Source: Verrucomicrobiota bacterium
GTDB lineage: Bacteria; Verrucomicrobiota; Verrucomicrobiia; Verrucomicrobiales; Akkermansiaceae
Direction of reading: 5' to 3'
DNA length: 10,592 nucleotides
NCBI GenBank assembly: GCA_009885905.1
Contig: VFJU01000189.1
Coordinates: forward strand, 1-10,592
Below are positions 1-6,178 of this stretch, piece by piece (positions within the stretch are counted from its first letter, which is position 1; each line of letters begins with the position of its first letter). The translations under genes and the position numbers were made by a program. The notes beneath the pieces were generated by a model that was not told the DNA's origin, did not search any database, and saw only the letters and a list, made by a program, of their open reading frames with translations.

Positions 1-801
1 GCACGGGCCGCCAACTACAAAGCGGACACCACAGTCGTCGGTCTAACCGGTGGCTCGGCAGGAACGCCCTTGTCCGCCATGCTTGCCCAAGAGATGCCCT
101 CATGTGCGGCTTATGTCGGCCTTTTCGGCGTCTATGATTTCACGAATAACAAGGAGTCCCTCTTCCCCGATGAAAAGGCGTGCGAGCTCTACGGTCTCTC
201 CACCCAGGAGCAAAAACTCAAGTCATCCCCCTACCATCACCTCCGGAAAAATCCGCCCGCAACCCTGCTCTTCCACGGTGGCAAGGACATCCTCACCCAT
301 TCGTCGCAGAGCATCCGCTTCGCGGAAAAGCTCCGTGAGCAAGGCGGGCAGGCCGACGCCATCATTTTTCCAGACCTGAACCACGGCTATTTCAACCCGC
401 GCTATCCGGCGGAGTTCAAGGCGACCACGCTGAAGATCGCCGCGCTCTATGCGGAGAATCTCAAGCTCGACAAATCAAAGGTCAATCAGTTGCCCGCCAA
501 GCTCGACAAGATGGTGAGCCGCTTTTTCCCAGTGTCCGAAATCAAGCCCGCTGTCCTCATCGGCAGGTGGAAGGGTGAGAAGGATACGCTTGAATTCCTG
601 AAGGGCGGCGCAGGGATGAAAACTATCCAGGGAAACACAAACCAGCCATTCACGTATGAGATTTCCGGCAATGCCATCACCGTGAAACAGGGAGAAAGCA
701 GCGAATCCTATTTCATGCAGGCCGATCTTCAGGAGATCTACAAGGTCGTTTCTGAAGGTCGCTTTGCCGGAGACAGGGCATGGTATGCGAGGCCGAAGTA
801 G
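1..801 (+). CDS. Alpha/beta-hydrolase esterase, 3' part (start lies outside the window)
   Basis: The frame is open from the first base, so the N-terminus is missing; 266 residues remain. The nucleophile elbow G-G-S-A-G gives Ser19 of the fragment. The acid is probably Asp96 in H-G-G-K-D, and the base His128 in N-H-G-Y-F, which completes the triad order of esterases of the BD-FAE / hormone-sensitive-lipase-like type. Such enzymes remove acetyl, feruloyl or similar acyl groups from carbohydrates. After the hydrolase fold (to about residue 155) comes an extra region of about 100 residues. Its second half is rich in beta strands and opens with G-R-W-K-G, a small lipocalin-like domain by appearance; I do not recognise it further. 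The gene ends 24 bases before the GH92 mannosidase on the same strand, which suggests co-transcription and a role in deacylating the same glycans. The class is well supported; the substrate is inferred. Confidence 0.85.
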   Translation, partial: ARAANYKADTTVVGLTGGSAGTPLSAMLAQEMPSCAAYVGLFGVYDFTNNKESLFPDEKACELYGLSTQEQKLKSSPYHHLRKNPPATLLFHGGKDILTHSSQSIRFAEKLREQGGQADAIIFPDLNHGYFNPRYPAEFKATTLKIAALYAENLKLDKSKVNQLPAKLDKMVSRFFPVSEIKPAVLIGRWKGEKDTLEFLKGGAGMKTIQGNTNQPFTYEISGNAITVKQGESSESYFMQADLQEIYKVVSEGRFAGDRAWYARPK

Positions 802-825
802 CTCTAACAAATCACGCGAATTTCA

Positions 826-3126
826 ATGACGATGACGAAGACGAAGACAACATTGCTGATTTTGATGGCCTTCTTGCAGGGCGCGATCGCAGGGGAGACG
901 AGGACGCTTGTCCACCTCGCGAACCCCCTGCAGGGCACCGACTCCGTGCGCAAGTTTTCGCATGGTAATACCTACCCCGCCATCGCCCTGCCTTTTCCCA
1001 TGAACGTTTGGGCGCCCTACACCCAAGTGGCGGCGGAATCACATTTCTATCAATACCGCCAGAACAAGCTCCGCGGCATCCGCCAGACGCACCAACCGAG
1101 CCCGTGGATCGGCGACTATGCAAGTTTTTCCCTGATGCCGGTATTCGGGAAAATCGCCGTGACGGAGGAGGACCGCGCTTCTGAATTCCGCCATGAAACG
1201 GAGATCGCACGACCGAGTTACTACAGCGTCCGCCTCGACACTTGGAGGGCGAAGATGGAGGTCACCCCGACCGAGCGGGCTGCTAGATTCCGCTTCACCT
1301 TCGAGGAGGCTGGTGATGGCTACGTCGTGCTCGACGCCTTCGACAAGGGCTCCGAAGTTGAAATCTTTCCCGCGCAAAACAAGGTCATCGGCATCTGCCG
1401 CAACCACAAGGACGGCGTGCCGGAAAATTTTGCTAACTACTTCGTCATCGAGTTCGACCGACCATTCGCCGCGCACGGCACGTGGACTCCGAAGGGCATT
1501 CACGAGGGTGAAATCAAGCTCGCGGATAAACATGCCGGCGCGTATTTCATGTTCAAGGTCGGCAAGGGCGATGCTGTTAGTTGCAAGGTTGCGTCATCCT
1601 ACATCAGTCCCGCTCAGGCGCAGCGGAACCTCGATCGCGAGATCGGTCAGCGCGATTTCGATGCCGTTCTAGCAGCAGCGGATGCAAAGTGGAACTCCAC
1701 GCTCAATCGCATCCAGATCGAAGGCGGCACCCAGGAACAGCAGCGCACTTTCTACAGCGCGATCTATCGCAGTGTGATTTTCCCGCACCGCTTCTTCGAG
1801 TTCGACGAAAACGACAAGCCAGTTTATTTTAGCCCCTATGACGGTAAGGTCTATCAGGGAAAACTCTACACCGACACCGGTTACTGGGACACCTTTCGCG
1901 CCTCGCATCCGCTCTACAATTTACTCTTCCCAGAGATCAGTGCGGAGATTCTTCGCGGAAATCTAGCAGCTTATGAGCAAAGCGGCTGGCTCCCTTCCTG
2001 GTCGAGCCCCGGCCACCGCCCCTGCATGATCGGCAACCACGCCTTCTCGTTGTTCGCCGACGCCTGGGTCAAGGGCGTGACCAGCTTCGATGCCAACAAG
2101 GCGGTCGATGCCATGGTGCATGATGCGAACACCCAGTCACCGGAAAAGTGCCGCTCGATCGGCCGTAGTGGTGCGGATTTCTATCAGAAGAGCGGCTATG
2201 TTCCCTATCCGGAATTCAAGGAGGCCAGCGCCAAGACCTTGGAATACGCTTACGATGATTTCTGCGCCGCAGTCCTGGCCCGTGCCATCGGCCGCGATGC
2301 CGAGGCGGATGAGTTCGCCAAGGATGCGATGAACTATCAGAATGTCTTCGATGCTAAAATCGGTTTCGTCCGTGGACGCAAGGCGGACGGTGCATGGTGC
2401 GAAAATTTCGACCCGCTCGAGTGGGGCGGCCCGTTTACCGAGGGCAACTCATGGCACTGGACATGGAGTGTGTTTCAGGACGTTCCGGGCTTGGTCGTGC
2501 TGATGGGTGGCGATGAGGCTTTCACTAAAAAACTCGACCAAGTCTTCTTCACGCCGCCGGATGTGAAGGTCGGCACTTACGGCAGGATGATCCACGAGAT
2601 GATAGAAATGGTCGCGCTCAACATGGGCCAATACGCGCATGGCAACCAACCGATCCAGCACATGCCCTACCTCTACAACTACGCCGGTCAGCCATGGAAA
2701 ACCCAGGCACGAGTCCGCGAGGTGATGGGCCGCCTCTATCAGTCCGCGCCGGACGGCTTCTGCGGCGACGAGGACACCGGGCAGATGTCGGCTTGGTATG
2801 TCTTCAGCGCGCTGGGCTTCTATCCCGTCTGCCCAGGAACCACCGAGTATCAGATCGGCAGCCCACTCTTCGACAAGGCGACGATCCACCTACCTAACGG
2901 AAAAGCTTTCGTCATTCACGCGAAAGCTAACGGGCCGCAGCGCCCCTACATCCGCAGCGCCACCTTGAACGGCGCGGATTTCAACAAGACCTTTCTTCAA
3001 CATCCACAAATTGCCGGGGGTGGGGAGTTGACGTTTGAAATGACTTCCGCACCCGACCACACGTGGGCCATCGCTCCGGAAAGCCGCGCGAAGTCAGCCA
3101 TGGGCAACGTGGGCGGCGGGCAATAA
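826..3126 (+). CDS. Secreted GH92 alpha-mannosidase, probably alpha-1,2 specific
   Basis: A full-length 766-residue member of glycoside hydrolase family 92, calcium-dependent inverting exo-alpha-mannosidases. Residues 1-23 (M-T-M-T-K-T-K then a hydrophobic stretch ending A-I-A-G) are a signal peptide, so it acts in the periplasm or outside. Family motifs in order: H-G-N-T-Y-P (46-51), P-S-P-W-I-G-D (91-97), T-G-Y-W-D-T-F (351-357), M-I-G-N-H (401-405), T-E-G-N-S-W (538-543), H-G-N-Q-P (605-609), G-D-E-D-T-G-Q-M-S-A-W (647-657). From memory of Bacteroides BT3990, Glu539 would be the general acid and Asp648/Asp650 the base pair. Trp94 and the dyad His590-Glu591 match the +1 subsite residues tied to alpha-1,2 linkages; every position is offset by a constant +6. 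The start at 826 is chosen because it gives the signal peptide; no clear Shine-Dalgarno precedes it. It probably forms an operon with the esterase upstream. Its last 30 codons are duplicated at 4647-4739. Confidence 0.96.
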   Translation: MTMTKTKTTLLILMAFLQGAIAGETRTLVHLANPLQGTDSVRKFSHGNTYPAIALPFPMNVWAPYTQVAAESHFYQYRQNKLRGIRQTHQPSPWIGDYASFSLMPVFGKIAVTEEDRASEFRHETEIARPSYYSVRLDTWRAKMEVTPTERAARFRFTFEEAGDGYVVLDAFDKGSEVEIFPAQNKVIGICRNHKDGVPENFANYFVIEFDRPFAAHGTWTPKGIHEGEIKLADKHAGAYFMFKVGKGDAVSCKVASSYISPAQAQRNLDREIGQRDFDAVLAAADAKWNSTLNRIQIEGGTQEQQRTFYSAIYRSVIFPHRFFEFDENDKPVYFSPYDGKVYQGKLYTDTGYWDTFRASHPLYNLLFPEISAEILRGNLAAYEQSGWLPSWSSPGHRPCMIGNHAFSLFADAWVKGVTSFDANKAVDAMVHDANTQSPEKCRSIGRSGADFYQKSGYVPYPEFKEASAKTLEYAYDDFCAAVLARAIGRDAEADEFAKDAMNYQNVFDAKIGFVRGRKADGAWCENFDPLEWGGPFTEGNSWHWTWSVFQDVPGLVVLMGGDEAFTKKLDQVFFTPPDVKVGTYGRMIHEMIEMVALNMGQYAHGNQPIQHMPYLYNYAGQPWKTQARVREVMGRLYQSAPDGFCGDEDTGQMSAWYVFSALGFYPVCPGTTEYQIGSPLFDKATIHLPNGKAFVIHAKANGPQRPYIRSATLNGADFNKTFLQHPQIAGGGELTFEMTSAPDHTWAIAPESRAKSAMGNVGGGQ

Positions 3127-3234
3127 AGTATCCCGTCCCCCACCCTGCCCCCGATTCCATTTTTGCCAGCCAACCTCAAGGAGAGTTGGCGTCTCGCCGA
3201 CATCCATTCCCAGATTGGCTCGATCAAAATCCTA
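3034..3234. repeat. Direct repeat copy A: GH92 gene tail plus downstream spacer
   Basis: This block covers the last 30 codons and stop of the GH92 gene (in frame from Phe737) and 108 following bases. It recurs in the same orientation at 4647-4847 with six differences over 201 bases by hand alignment, all of them transitions. It runs without a break into repeat element R1. A small inverted repeat (CCAAC at 3170-3174, GTTGG at 3185-3189) lies in the spacer. This is the original copy because it is part of an intact gene. Confidence 0.9.
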
Positions 3235-3366
3235 CATGGAGCAGAGCTCCATCCACCGCAGGCGGCAGCTCCGGCTCTGCCGGATGCGGTGCGGAGCTCT
3301 TCCATGATTGTGCCGTGAATGAGAAACAGTGTCAATTTGTCAAGATTTGCACACTGACCCCATTTT
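3235..3366. repeat. Structured repeat element R1 (shortened copy)
   Basis: A 132-base member of a three-copy family in this window. It opens with the hairpin GGAGC-AGA-GCTCC (3238-3250). It contains CCGGC-TCT-GCCGG, and it ends with a module that in R2 forms an 11-base inverted repeat. Compared with R2 and R3 it lacks about 52 bases. Its single CGGCAGC (3263-3269) sits where R2 has two copies of that word flanking the missing segment, which fits a deletion between short direct repeats. The left arm of the final inverted repeat has also changed (GTGTCA where R2 has GGGTCA). The element overlaps the 3' end of the minus-strand gene at 3340-4278. Confidence 0.85.
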
Positions 3367-4278
3367 CCGGGTCTTCTTTCGCCAATAATACCAGCCTGCG
3401 GCCATGATTCCCAGGATGGCGGCAATGATACCGCCCGTGGAACCGGGGGAAGAGGTGAGCCTATCCAAATCCCGAACCGCCCCGGAACCGCTTTGGCTGG
3501 AGCGGCCGGCGCGTTCGTCGTCCCGTTTCCGGTCGCGCTCGATCCGGACGAGCTTTTCCATGGGGGCGGGGCCATTGAGATCGTATTCCTGCGGATCTCC
3601 CTCGAAGCGGAAGGTGCGTTTGCCGGATTTGATCTGCTCATACCAATGCTGCCACGCCTTGAGGTCATTTTCGGGATCGCCCCGGTCGGGCGGGGTTCGT
3701 TTTACCGGCTTGTTGACCAACGGCAATCTGCTGAGCGCCCCGGCGGCGTAGGCAGCCAATGGCTTTTCAAACCAATGCGGCTTGTCAAACGGCAGCGGAC
3801 TGACCCACTCGTCTTCGAGATAGCGTCCGAGGACTCTCACCGTTTCAGGACTGGGCAGGCACTTCAGAATCAGGAACGCCTCGTCGCGAGCATTCATGAA
3901 TTTAAGTAGTTTCACGCCGTGGTCGGTCGCACCATTATCATTGGTCTGGGCACTAGGAATGGCCGCCTTTCTTACATCATTCGCCTGGTCGAGCTTGTCT
4001 CGATAGTATTCGGCGTGGCCGGGGATGGCTTTAAGCAGATCAAGCGCCTCTCCGTAAAGCTGTTTTGCTTCTTCCGAAGCGTTGGGAAGATCATTACCAA
4101 TTCCGCGAACAATTCGTGATAAATCAAGAATAGCCTGTCCGTCAGAAATGGTTCTCGCTCGCGCAATCATTTCCCGCCTCTCAGCAAGCCAAGCCGCCCT
4201 CTCTGGGGACTGCCCTTGCGCTTGCATGACAAAACCCAGCCCAAAAATCAGCATTATTATTTGGATGGCGATCTTCAT
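3340..4278 (-). CDS. Exported protein with C-terminal membrane anchor, function unknown
   Basis: The product is 312 residues. Residues 1-22 form a signal peptide (M-K-I-A-I-Q then hydrophobic, ending M-Q-A-Q-G). The start codon is supported by GGAG five bases upstream. The middle is mostly helical, with HEAT-like character around R-V-L-G-R-Y-L-E and A-A-Y-A-A-G-A-L, followed by a charged linker rich in Asp, Arg and Ser. Near the C-terminus P-G-S-T-G-G (278-283) precedes a hydrophobic segment (283-299) and a basic cluster R-K-K-T-R-K (300-305). This is the three-part layout of surface-sorting or anchoring signals. The last seven residues, M-G-S-V-C-K-S, and the stop are encoded inside repeat R1, so the natural 3' end was probably replaced when the repeat arrived. 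It overlaps the upstream small gene by ATGA, which implies translational coupling. I do not recognise the family. Confidence 0.8.
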   Translation of the reverse strand: MKIAIQIIMLIFGLGFVMQAQGQSPERAAWLAERREMIARARTISDGQAILDLSRIVRGIGNDLPNASEEAKQLYGEALDLLKAIPGHAEYYRDKLDQANDVRKAAIPSAQTNDNGATDHGVKLLKFMNARDEAFLILKCLPSPETVRVLGRYLEDEWVSPLPFDKPHWFEKPLAAYAAGALSRLPLVNKPVKRTPPDRGDPENDLKAWQHWYEQIKSGKRTFRFEGDPQEYDLNGPAPMEKLVRIERDRKRDDERAGRSSQSGSGAVRDLDRLTSSPGSTGGIIAAILGIMAAGWYYWRKKTRKMGSVCKS

Positions 4279-4506
4279 CGTGGCTCCTTGTCGTCGATTT
4301 CAGGTTTCAGCCACTTCTCCGCAGCATCCCACTCACCCTTGAGACTCCACCGTGTAACGCAGCCCCGCCTTGGTGCGGAAAACATAACATTCCTGAACCG
4401 ACGAATCCGCCGCGGGGATGGTTTCAAAATGCGACTCCGGGCGGAAATCCTGAGAAAACGCGGAAGTTGACAGAATCAGGCACAGCGAAACACGAGGAAA
4501 TTTCAT
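4275..4506 (-). pseudogene. Short secreted protein gene, apparently frameshifted
   Basis: From the ATG at 4506 the frame encodes 57 residues: a signal peptide (M-K-F-P-R-V-S-L-C-L-I-L..., ending S-A-F-S-Q), then a short mature part with F-R-T-K-A-G-L-R-Y-T-V-E, ending at TGA 4333-4335. The K-A-G-x-x-Y-T-V-E wording resembles secreted verrucomicrobial proteins that I recall. The +1 frame continues as coding-like sequence (L-K-G-E-W-D-A-A-E-K-W-L-K-P...) from about 4343 to a TGA at 4275-4277. That stop overlaps the ATG of the next gene as ATGA. The neat coupling suggests one original gene of about 77 codons broken by a one-base shift. The reading GGG-TGA-G at the break would also suit a +1 recoding site. 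A simple mutation or assembly error is the plainer explanation. Confidence 0.6.
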
Positions 4507-4614
4507 GGGTATGCGGTCCGTGATGTCCTTCCTAATTGCTAGGAATTTGCTTTTTCATTAGGGACGCAAAATATCCTGAAGAGCCGAACCGTACAAGAAG
4601 GAAAGGGGGTTGCT

Positions 4615-4647
4615 GAATATTTTGATTATTTCTGTCTCTTGTAATTT
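4615..4647. repeat. Left arm of a perfect 33-base inverted repeat
   Basis: These 33 AT-rich bases are, by eye, the exact reverse complement of 5841-5873. Similarity stops at both ends of the arm. The inner edge (4647) coincides with the first base of direct repeat copy B. The 1.2 kb between the arms holds copy B, element R2 and the toxin-antitoxin pair. No transposase lies between the arms. Confidence 0.85.
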
Positions 4648-4847
4648 TTGAAATGACTTCCGCACCCGACCACACGTGGGCCATCGCCCCGGAAAGCCGC
4701 GCGAAGTCAGCCATGGGCAACGTGGGCGGCGGGCAATAAAGTATCCCGTCCCCCACCCTGCCCCCGATTCCATTTTTGCCAGTCAACCTCAAGGAGAGTT
4801 GGCGTCTCGCCGACATCCATTCCCAGATTAGCTCGATCAAAGCCCTG
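4647..4847. repeat. Direct repeat copy B: duplicated GH92 gene tail
   Basis: This second copy of the last 30 GH92 codons plus spacer is about 97% identical to 3034-3234. The one difference inside the coding part is synonymous. It has no start and no upstream gene body, so it is a gene-end fragment and not a gene. Like copy A it leads directly into a structured element (R2), so duplication and element were copied as one unit of about 330-386 bases. Confidence 0.9.
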
Positions 4848-5032
4848 CATGGAGCAGAGCTCCCATCCCCCGCAGGCGGCAGCAGAGCGTACCGCACCCC
4901 GGACTGCGCGAAGCTCTGCTCGCGCCGACGGCAGCTCCGGCTCTGCCGGATGCGGCGCGGAGCTCTTCCACGATTGTGCCGTGAATGATAAATGGGGTCA
5001 TTTTGTCAAGATTTGCACCCTGACCCCATTTT
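4848..5032. repeat. Structured repeat element R2 (long form)
   Basis: A 185-base element with nested hairpins. GGAGC-AGA-GCTCC lies at 4851-4863. AGCAGAGC (4881-4888) pairs with GCTCTGCT further right. CCGGC-TCT-GCCGG follows. AGCTCCG and CGGAGCT form an outer pair around the latter. The right end is a perfect 11-base inverted repeat (AAATGGGGTCA at 4990-5000, TGACCCCATTT at 5021-5031) with a 20-base spacer. It has no coding potential I would defend. The GGGGTCA/TGACCCC arms resemble repeats that, from memory, accompany REP-associated tyrosine transposases, so this may be a non-autonomous element moved in trans. Confidence 0.85.
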
Positions 5033-5083
5033 TTCACCAACGGCTTCAGCCATAAAATCTCTCCGGAAAATTTCAAGACTCTC

Positions 5084-5112
5084 TTGACACCGCATGTGGT
5101 GGCACATACGGT
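5084..5112 (+). promoter_or_regulatory. Toxin-antitoxin promoter with operator palindrome
   Basis: TTGACA (5084-5089), a 17-base gap and TACGGT (5107-5112) make a sigma-70-like promoter. An imperfect palindrome fills it: arms ACCGCATGTG (5089-5098) and CACATACGGT (5103-5112), one mismatch, four-base spacer. A site between the two boxes suits autorepression by the ribbon-helix-helix protein encoded downstream. The -10 box ends seven bases before the GTG start, so the transcript may be leaderless. Promoter and palindrome are visible; their use is inferred. Confidence 0.6.
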
Positions 5113-5118
5113 ATCACC

Positions 5119-5529
5119 GTGATCAGAGCTGTGATTGACACGAATGTCCTAGTTGCGGCCTTGCGTTCATCCACAGGTGCTAGCCACGAGATTTTGCTGG
5201 CTGCCGACCGCGGAGACTTCGAGGTGGCACTGTCCGTTCCGTTACTCGCAGAATACGATGATGTCTGCCATCGACCTAACAGCGGGATTCCCATACCCGC
5301 GTGGGCGGTTGATGACTTGATCCATCGGATTGCACAGATATCCAGACAGCAGACGATTCACTATTTATGGCGTGGTATTCTTCCCGATCCCAAGGATGAC
5401 ATGGTATTGGAAGTGGCCGTGGCCGCAGGTGTGTCACACATCATTACTTTCAATCACAGGCATCTCAAGCAAGCCTCGGAGTTTGGGATTGCCGTTGTAA
5501 CACCGTCCGAGTTTTTGACAATATTATGA
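5119..5529 (+). CDS. PIN-domain toxin of a type II toxin-antitoxin pair (COG1569-like)
   Basis: A 136-residue PIN-fold protein, probably a magnesium-dependent RNase that acts as the toxin. The acidic active-site residues are visible: Asp7 in V-I-D-T-N, Glu45 in L-L-A-E-Y, and Asp90/Asp93/Asp94 in L-P-D-P-K-D-D. F-N-H-R-H-L (111-116) and V-V-T-P-S-E-F-L close to the end are typical of the 'putative toxin component, PIN family' group. The GTG at 5119 is taken as the start because it places M-I-R-A-V-I-D-T-N at the N-terminus as in relatives. There is no Shine-Dalgarno, which fits a leaderless message from the promoter just upstream. The stop overlaps the antitoxin start as ATGA. Toxin-first order differs from classic vapBC. 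The cellular target cannot be read from the sequence. Confidence 0.9.
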   Translation: MIRAVIDTNVLVAALRSSTGASHEILLAADRGDFEVALSVPLLAEYDDVCHRPNSGIPIPAWAVDDLIHRIAQISRQQTIHYLWRGILPDPKDDMVLEVAVAAGVSHIITFNHRHLKQASEFGIAVVTPSEFLTIL

Positions 5530-5792
5530 GCACGCTAAGCCTAAGAATTCCAGATTCGCTGCATAGGACACTGAAGTCTGCAGCTGAGCACGACGGGGTT
5601 TCCATCAACCAGTTTGTGAGTCTCGCTGTTGCTGAGAAGCTATCAGCATTGCAGACCTATAACTTAATTGCAGATCGAGCCGCCAAAGGTTCAAGTGAGG
5701 CTTTCCTCAAAGCCATGTCGATGGTTCCCGCAGGAGAGGTCGTGGAGGGAGACAATATCCCAACGAAATACAAACGGAGAACAAGACGCTAG
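5526..5792 (+). CDS. Ribbon-helix-helix antitoxin partner of the PIN toxin
   Basis: An 88-residue protein. The N-terminal M-S-T-L-S-L-R-I-P-D-S-L-H is the beta strand and first turn of an Arc/HicB-type ribbon-helix-helix DNA-binding fold. It is followed by helices through A-A-E-H-D-G-V-S-I-N-Q-F-V (about 19-31) and L-A-V-A-E-K-L. The C-terminal half (A-K-G-S-S-E-A-F-L-K-A-M to the basic tail K-R-R-T-R-R) would wrap and neutralise the toxin. It overlaps the toxin gene by four bases and so is probably translated by coupling. It likely dimerises on the palindrome at 5089-5112 and represses its own operon. The family and pairing are well supported by order and size; binding to that site is inferred. 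Confidence 0.88.
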   Translation: MSTLSLRIPDSLHRTLKSAAEHDGVSINQFVSLAVAEKLSALQTYNLIADRAAKGSSEAFLKAMSMVPAGEVVEGDNIPTKYKRRTRR

Positions 5793-5840
5793 TGGTAGCC
5801 GGCGATAACGTCATTCTTGAATTCGAGCTTCTATTTCGCC

Positions 5841-5873
5841 AAATTACAAGAGACAGAAATAATCAAAATATTC
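5841..5873. repeat. Right arm of a perfect 33-base inverted repeat
   Basis: Exact reverse complement of 4615-4647. It lies 48 bases after the antitoxin stop and about 110 bases before the earliest start of the large repeat protein. It contains no obvious palindrome of its own and no coding frame. Confidence 0.85.
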
Positions 5874-5937
5874 TTGCTCAAGCGAATTTGCTCTAAATTA
5901 TTTGTCCAGTTGGATTCCCTCGGAAACGGGGGGCGGA

Positions 5938-5967
5938 TTGTGAGCGGGGTGCAGATTCCGTTATATA
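5938..5967 (+). promoter_or_regulatory. Possible promoter for the large repeat protein
   Basis: TTGTGA (5938-5943) is followed at 17-18 bases by TTATAT/TATATA (5961-5967), in an AT-rich pocket of an otherwise GC-rich region. It is the best sigma-70-like pair upstream of the gene. If used, the transcript would start near 5975, leaving a leader of about 200 bases when translation begins at 6179. This is a weak call based on two boxes only. Confidence 0.35.
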
Positions 5968-6178
5968 AACTCAGTTCGCATTCGTGTTGACTGGTTCGTC
6001 CATGACCATCGGTGGTGGGAAATCGGAGGCACGCTCAAATTCATCATCCCAGCCAAAAGAAATCTTGGCAAACCTATCGCTAATGCTACGGTGCAGGAAC
6101 ATGATTCCCCAACCGAAATCTATCCATTCAGCCGGGTTTCAGCTTAATTCAAAATCCCCTTCGTCCCCGTCCTCGGGT

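Noticed and set aside
2997..3668. Minus-strand 223-codon frame over the GH92 end and R1
   Set aside because: It overlaps two better-supported genes in other frames, and its text is a shadow of repeat and antisense sequence.
4530..4561. CCTAAT / ATTAGG six-base inverted repeat upstream of the small secreted gene
   Set aside because: The arms are too short and the spacing too wide to distinguish an operator or att site from chance.
4532..4897. Minus-strand 121-codon frame across copy B and the left inverted-repeat arm
   Set aside because: It is antisense to a duplicated gene tail and spans unrelated repeat junctions; there is no family resemblance or start signal.
3235..5032. CRISPR-like spacing of R1 and R2
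   Set aside because: Only two local copies are present, 1.6 kb apart and of different length, with no short regular spacers.
4776..5055. Short frames inside the repeat elements (also at 10239-10559 and minus strand 9849-10448)
   Set aside because: The frames shift relative to one another between copies because of one- and two-base length differences, and the 52-base loss in R1 is not a multiple of three. Palindromic GC-rich DNA explains the open frames.
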